Source: Candidatus Saccharibacteria bacterium CG10_big_fil_rev_8_21_14_0_10_47_8
GTDB taxonomy: Bacteria; Patescibacteriota; Saccharimonadia; Saccharimonadales; UBA10212
Direction: 5' to 3'
Length of the DNA: 6,574 nt
Assembly: GCA_002793885.1 (NCBI GenBank)
Contig: PFEG01000050.1
Location: forward strand, 1-6,574
The stretch's first letter is position 1. Each line of letters starts with the position of its first letter. A program made the translations under genes and the position numbers. Below are positions 4,278 to 6,574 of this stretch, piece by piece. Below the pieces are notes generated by a model. It did no database searches. It saw only the letters and a program-made list of their open reading frames with translations, and was not told where the DNA came from.

Positions 4278-6074
4278 ATGCGCATTAGCGATGGGCTCGT
4301 AGTTGAGTTGCTCAAAAAAAGCCATAAGGTAAACGATGAGTTGCTTCATGCTCTAACTGAACAACAAAAAACCGATAAAAAACCTCTACAGGACGTGGTC
4401 TTAAGAAGCAATGCTATCAGTGAAAAAGAGCTTACCCAGCTTTATGCCACCGAAATAGGGGTACCGTTTGTGGAAATCGTGGCTCGGAATCTGCGCAAAG
4501 AGGTCCTAAAGCTTATTCCTGAGCATATCGCTCGGCAATACAGCGTGGTCTTATTTGACGTCACAATGGACGGAGCTAAGCTGCTGGCCATGGAAGACCC
4601 TGATGATGTGCAGGCGCTTAACTTTTTGCAAAAACAGTTAGGTTCGGATATTAAAATTCATGTTGCCACTCGGTCCAATATTTTATCCGCCCTAGATCAA
4701 TACCGAGGCAACATTACCAGCGAGCTAACCCAGGTTATCGCCAGCGATACCACCCAGGATGAGGAAGAAGTTAGCGAAGAAGATGTTGCCGAGGATAGCC
4801 CGATAGCTCAAACTGTCAACCTAATTATCGATTACGCTATTAAACAGTCTTCCAGCGACATCCATATTGAGCCTCGTGAAGACTACGTAAGTATCCGCTA
4901 TCGCGTGGACGGCCAGCTTAAAGAAACCAACCGTCTGCCAAAGAAAGTTTTAGCAGCCTTAGTAAGCCGTATAAAAATTCTTTCTAATCTAAAAATTGAC
5001 GAGCGGCGGGCTCCTCAGGACGGCCGCTTTAAGGTTGTGATTGGTAGCGGACAGTATGCCTTGCGTGTCAGCACCTTGCCGATTGCCGACGGTGAGAAGG
5101 TAGCCATGAGAATACTTGATGAGTCAAGTAAGCCCTCTACCTTAGAGGAGCTCGGCTTTTGGGGCACTAACCTGGAACGGTTGGAACACGCTCTGACCCG
5201 CCCTCACGGAATGATTTTGTTTACCGGCCCGACCGGTTCGGGCAAGAGTACAAGTTTATTTAGCATTCTGAGCCGACTAAACCAGCCATCGGTAAATATT
5301 AGTACGGTAGAAGACCCGGTTGAATACAAGATACCGGGCGTCAACCAGGTCCAAGTAAACCCGGCAGCCGGCATGACATTCGCTAACGGACTCCGAGCTT
5401 TGCTGCGCCAGGATCCTAACATTATTATGGTAGGTGAGATCCGTGACGGCGAAACGGCTCGGCTGGCGGTCCAGGCCGCTCTTACGGGCCACTTGGTCTT
5501 TAGCACACTGCACACCAATAATGCCGCCACCTGTTTGCCGAGACTTTTAGATATGGGTATTGAGCCATTCTTAATTGCTAGTACGGTGCGGGCCATTGTT
5601 GGCCAGCGTCTGGTTCGAAAATTAGTTCCGGAAGGTATAGAAAGTTACACACCAGACGAAGCTACCGTTAAAAGAGTTGGGGTAGCTTTTGGGATTGAGA
5701 ACGAAGAGAATATGAAACGCATTAACCAGCTGGAAATCAAGGCAATGTCCGCAAATTCGTTCAAGTCTCCGGCCGGAACTCATCAAGCAGAAGTCTTTAG
5801 CCAACCGGCTACTACCGAAACCACCATTAAAAAACTTTGGCGAATGAATGGTAGCGGCGGCGCCAGCTCTTTCCGAGGACGAATGGGTATTTACGAGGTA
5901 CTGACAATCAGCCCCGAGCTTCAAAAGCTAATAATCAGTAATGGAACCAGCGAAAACATCCAAGACCAAGCTATCAAAGAGGGCATGATAACGATGCAAA
6001 CTGATGGCTTTATTAAGGCGCTTCGCGGCCAAACTACGTTAGAAGAAGTCATGCGCGTAACCTCCGAGCGTTAA
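4278..6074 (+). CDS. pilB: Type IV pilus assembly ATPase PilB (GspE family)
   Basis: PilB is the cytoplasmic hexameric ATPase that drives pilin polymerisation through the platform protein PilC. The 598-residue product has an N-terminal MshEN/T2SSE_N-like region (about 1-145), an acidic linker at 157-173 (DTTQDEEEVSEEDVAED), then the secretion ATPase core. The core contains Walker A GPTGSGKST at 317-325, an Asp box with VEDPVEY at 344-350, Walker B IIMVGEIRD at 382-390 with Glu387, and a His box TGHLVFSTLHTNN at 403-415. The four zinc-binding cysteines normally found after the QRLVRKL motif are absent; the region at about 449-535 has no cysteine and appears enlarged. The ORF is open back to a TTG at 4152, but ATG 4278 gives the family-like start MRISDG and follows the promoter directly, so it is preferred. 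pilC begins four bases after the TAA stop. Confidence 0.93.
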   Translation: MRISDGLVVELLKKSHKVNDELLHALTEQQKTDKKPLQDVVLRSNAISEKELTQLYATEIGVPFVEIVARNLRKEVLKLIPEHIARQYSVVLFDVTMDGAKLLAMEDPDDVQALNFLQKQLGSDIKIHVATRSNILSALDQYRGNITSELTQVIASDTTQDEEEVSEEDVAEDSPIAQTVNLIIDYAIKQSSSDIHIEPREDYVSIRYRVDGQLKETNRLPKKVLAALVSRIKILSNLKIDERRAPQDGRFKVVIGSGQYALRVSTLPIADGEKVAMRILDESSKPSTLEELGFWGTNLERLEHALTRPHGMILFTGPTGSGKSTSLFSILSRLNQPSVNISTVEDPVEYKIPGVNQVQVNPAAGMTFANGLRALLRQDPNIIMVGEIRDGETARLAVQAALTGHLVFSTLHTNNAATCLPRLLDMGIEPFLIASTVRAIVGQRLVRKLVPEGIESYTPDEATVKRVGVAFGIENEENMKRINQLEIKAMSANSFKSPAGTHQAEVFSQPATTETTIKKLWRMNGSGGASSFRGRMGIYEVLTISPELQKLIISNGTSENIQDQAIKEGMITMQTDGFIKALRGQTTLEEVMRVTSER

Positions 6075-6078
6075 CCTT

Positions 6079-6574
6079 ATGCCTCAATTCTCATACAACA
6101 TTATCAGCAAAGACGGCCACAAAAGCTCCGGCCTTTTAACCTCACCTACCCGTGAAGCAGCTGTTGAAAGCCTCCGTTTACAAGGTGCTAAACCTTTAAG
6201 TGTCCGCGAGGTAAGCACAAAAAAGCCAAGGTTTACGCTATCTGCCCACAAGGTAAAACTCCGCGAACTGGTTATATTCACCCGCGAACTATCAACCATG
6301 ATAGATGCCGGCGTACCGCTGCCCCGGGGCCTAGGCACGTTGGCCGATCAAACTGAGAATAAATATTTTAAAGGGGTTATTTTGGGTATCAACCGTGACA
6401 TCGAAAGTGGCGTACCAATGGCTGACGCTATGGCTAAATACCCCACTATTTTTAATAGTGTCTACGTAAATATGATAAGAGCCGGCGAGGCCGGCGGCAT
6501 CTTGGATGACATATTAAAAAGGTTGGCGACACAAGTAGAAAAAGACTCCGCTATCCGCCAAAAAATCCACTCGG
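6079..6574 (+). CDS. pilC: Type IV pilus inner-membrane platform protein PilC (partial, 3' end cut by window)
   Basis: PilC (GspF family) is the polytopic membrane protein that couples PilB ATP hydrolysis to pilin insertion. The 165 residues visible were translated by hand. They begin MPQFSYNIISKDGHKSSG, the usual short N-terminal beta segment. The first T2SSF cytoplasmic domain follows from about residue 64, with FTRELSTMIDAGVPL (67-81), IESGVPMADAMAKYP (108-122) and YVNMIRAGEAGGILDDIL (129-146), all family signatures. The first transmembrane helix is expected just past the window end. The start ATG lies four bases after the pilB stop, with no visible Shine-Dalgarno, so translational coupling to pilB is likely. 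No pilT lies between the two genes. Confidence 0.93.
   Translation, partial: MPQFSYNIISKDGHKSSGLLTSPTREAAVESLRLQGAKPLSVREVSTKKPRFTLSAHKVKLRELVIFTRELSTMIDAGVPLPRGLGTLADQTENKYFKGVILGINRDIESGVPMADAMAKYPTIFNSVYVNMIRAGEAGGILDDILKRLATQVEKDSAIRQKIHS

Overview
The window reads as a fragment of a Candidate Phyla Radiation (Patescibacteria) chromosome, most likely Saccharibacteria (TM7) or a close relative. This is an inference from gene content and style: a lamin-tail-domain surface protein, a stand-alone double PRC-barrel protein, recA-recX and type IV pilus pilB-pilC sit side by side, with very compact spacing. The pilB product begins MRISDG, which I recall as typical of this group. The five complete genes use TAA, TAG and TGA as ordinary stops, so the UGA-as-glycine code of Gracilibacteria and Absconditabacteria is not in use. 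No tool was run and the taxonomy is not proven.

Layout. Positions 1-322 hold the 5' part of tsaE on the minus strand, which overlaps the 3' end of a long minus-strand gene (270-1670) for an exported, membrane-anchored protein with two lamin-tail domains. A divergent intergenic region (1671-1876) carries promoters for both sides, a small inverted repeat, and a strongly structured element at 1748-1832. The structured element folds as a three-way junction and looks like a plus-sense RNA. A plus-strand double PRC-barrel gene follows (1877-2407). It collides tail to tail, with a 4-base overlap, with recX (2404-3012, minus), which lies 44 bases downstream of recA (3057-4067, minus). A second divergent promoter region (4068-4277) separates recA from a plus-strand pilus operon, pilB (4278-6074) and pilC (6079 to the window end).

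How the genes work together. RecA is the strand-exchange recombinase and RecX its usual modulator. PilB powers pilus extension and PilC is the inner-membrane platform it acts on. Type IV pili in small epibionts can serve attachment, twitching and DNA uptake, and imported DNA would be handled by RecA, but that link is inference from adjacency. TsaE is a tRNA modification (t6A) ATPase and is functionally unrelated to its neighbours.

The most interesting signals are not proteins. The first is the 1748-1832 three-way-junction element, with alternative pairings just downstream. The second is a recurring promoter arrangement in which the -10 box lies 6-9 bases before the ATG, implying leaderless mRNAs for three genes, while recA alone has a leader and a good Shine-Dalgarno. 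PilB has also lost all four zinc-binding cysteines of the usual PilB/GspE family. There is no gene-free stretch over 300 bases, and I saw no tRNA, rRNA, CRISPR array, insertion sequence or phage signal.
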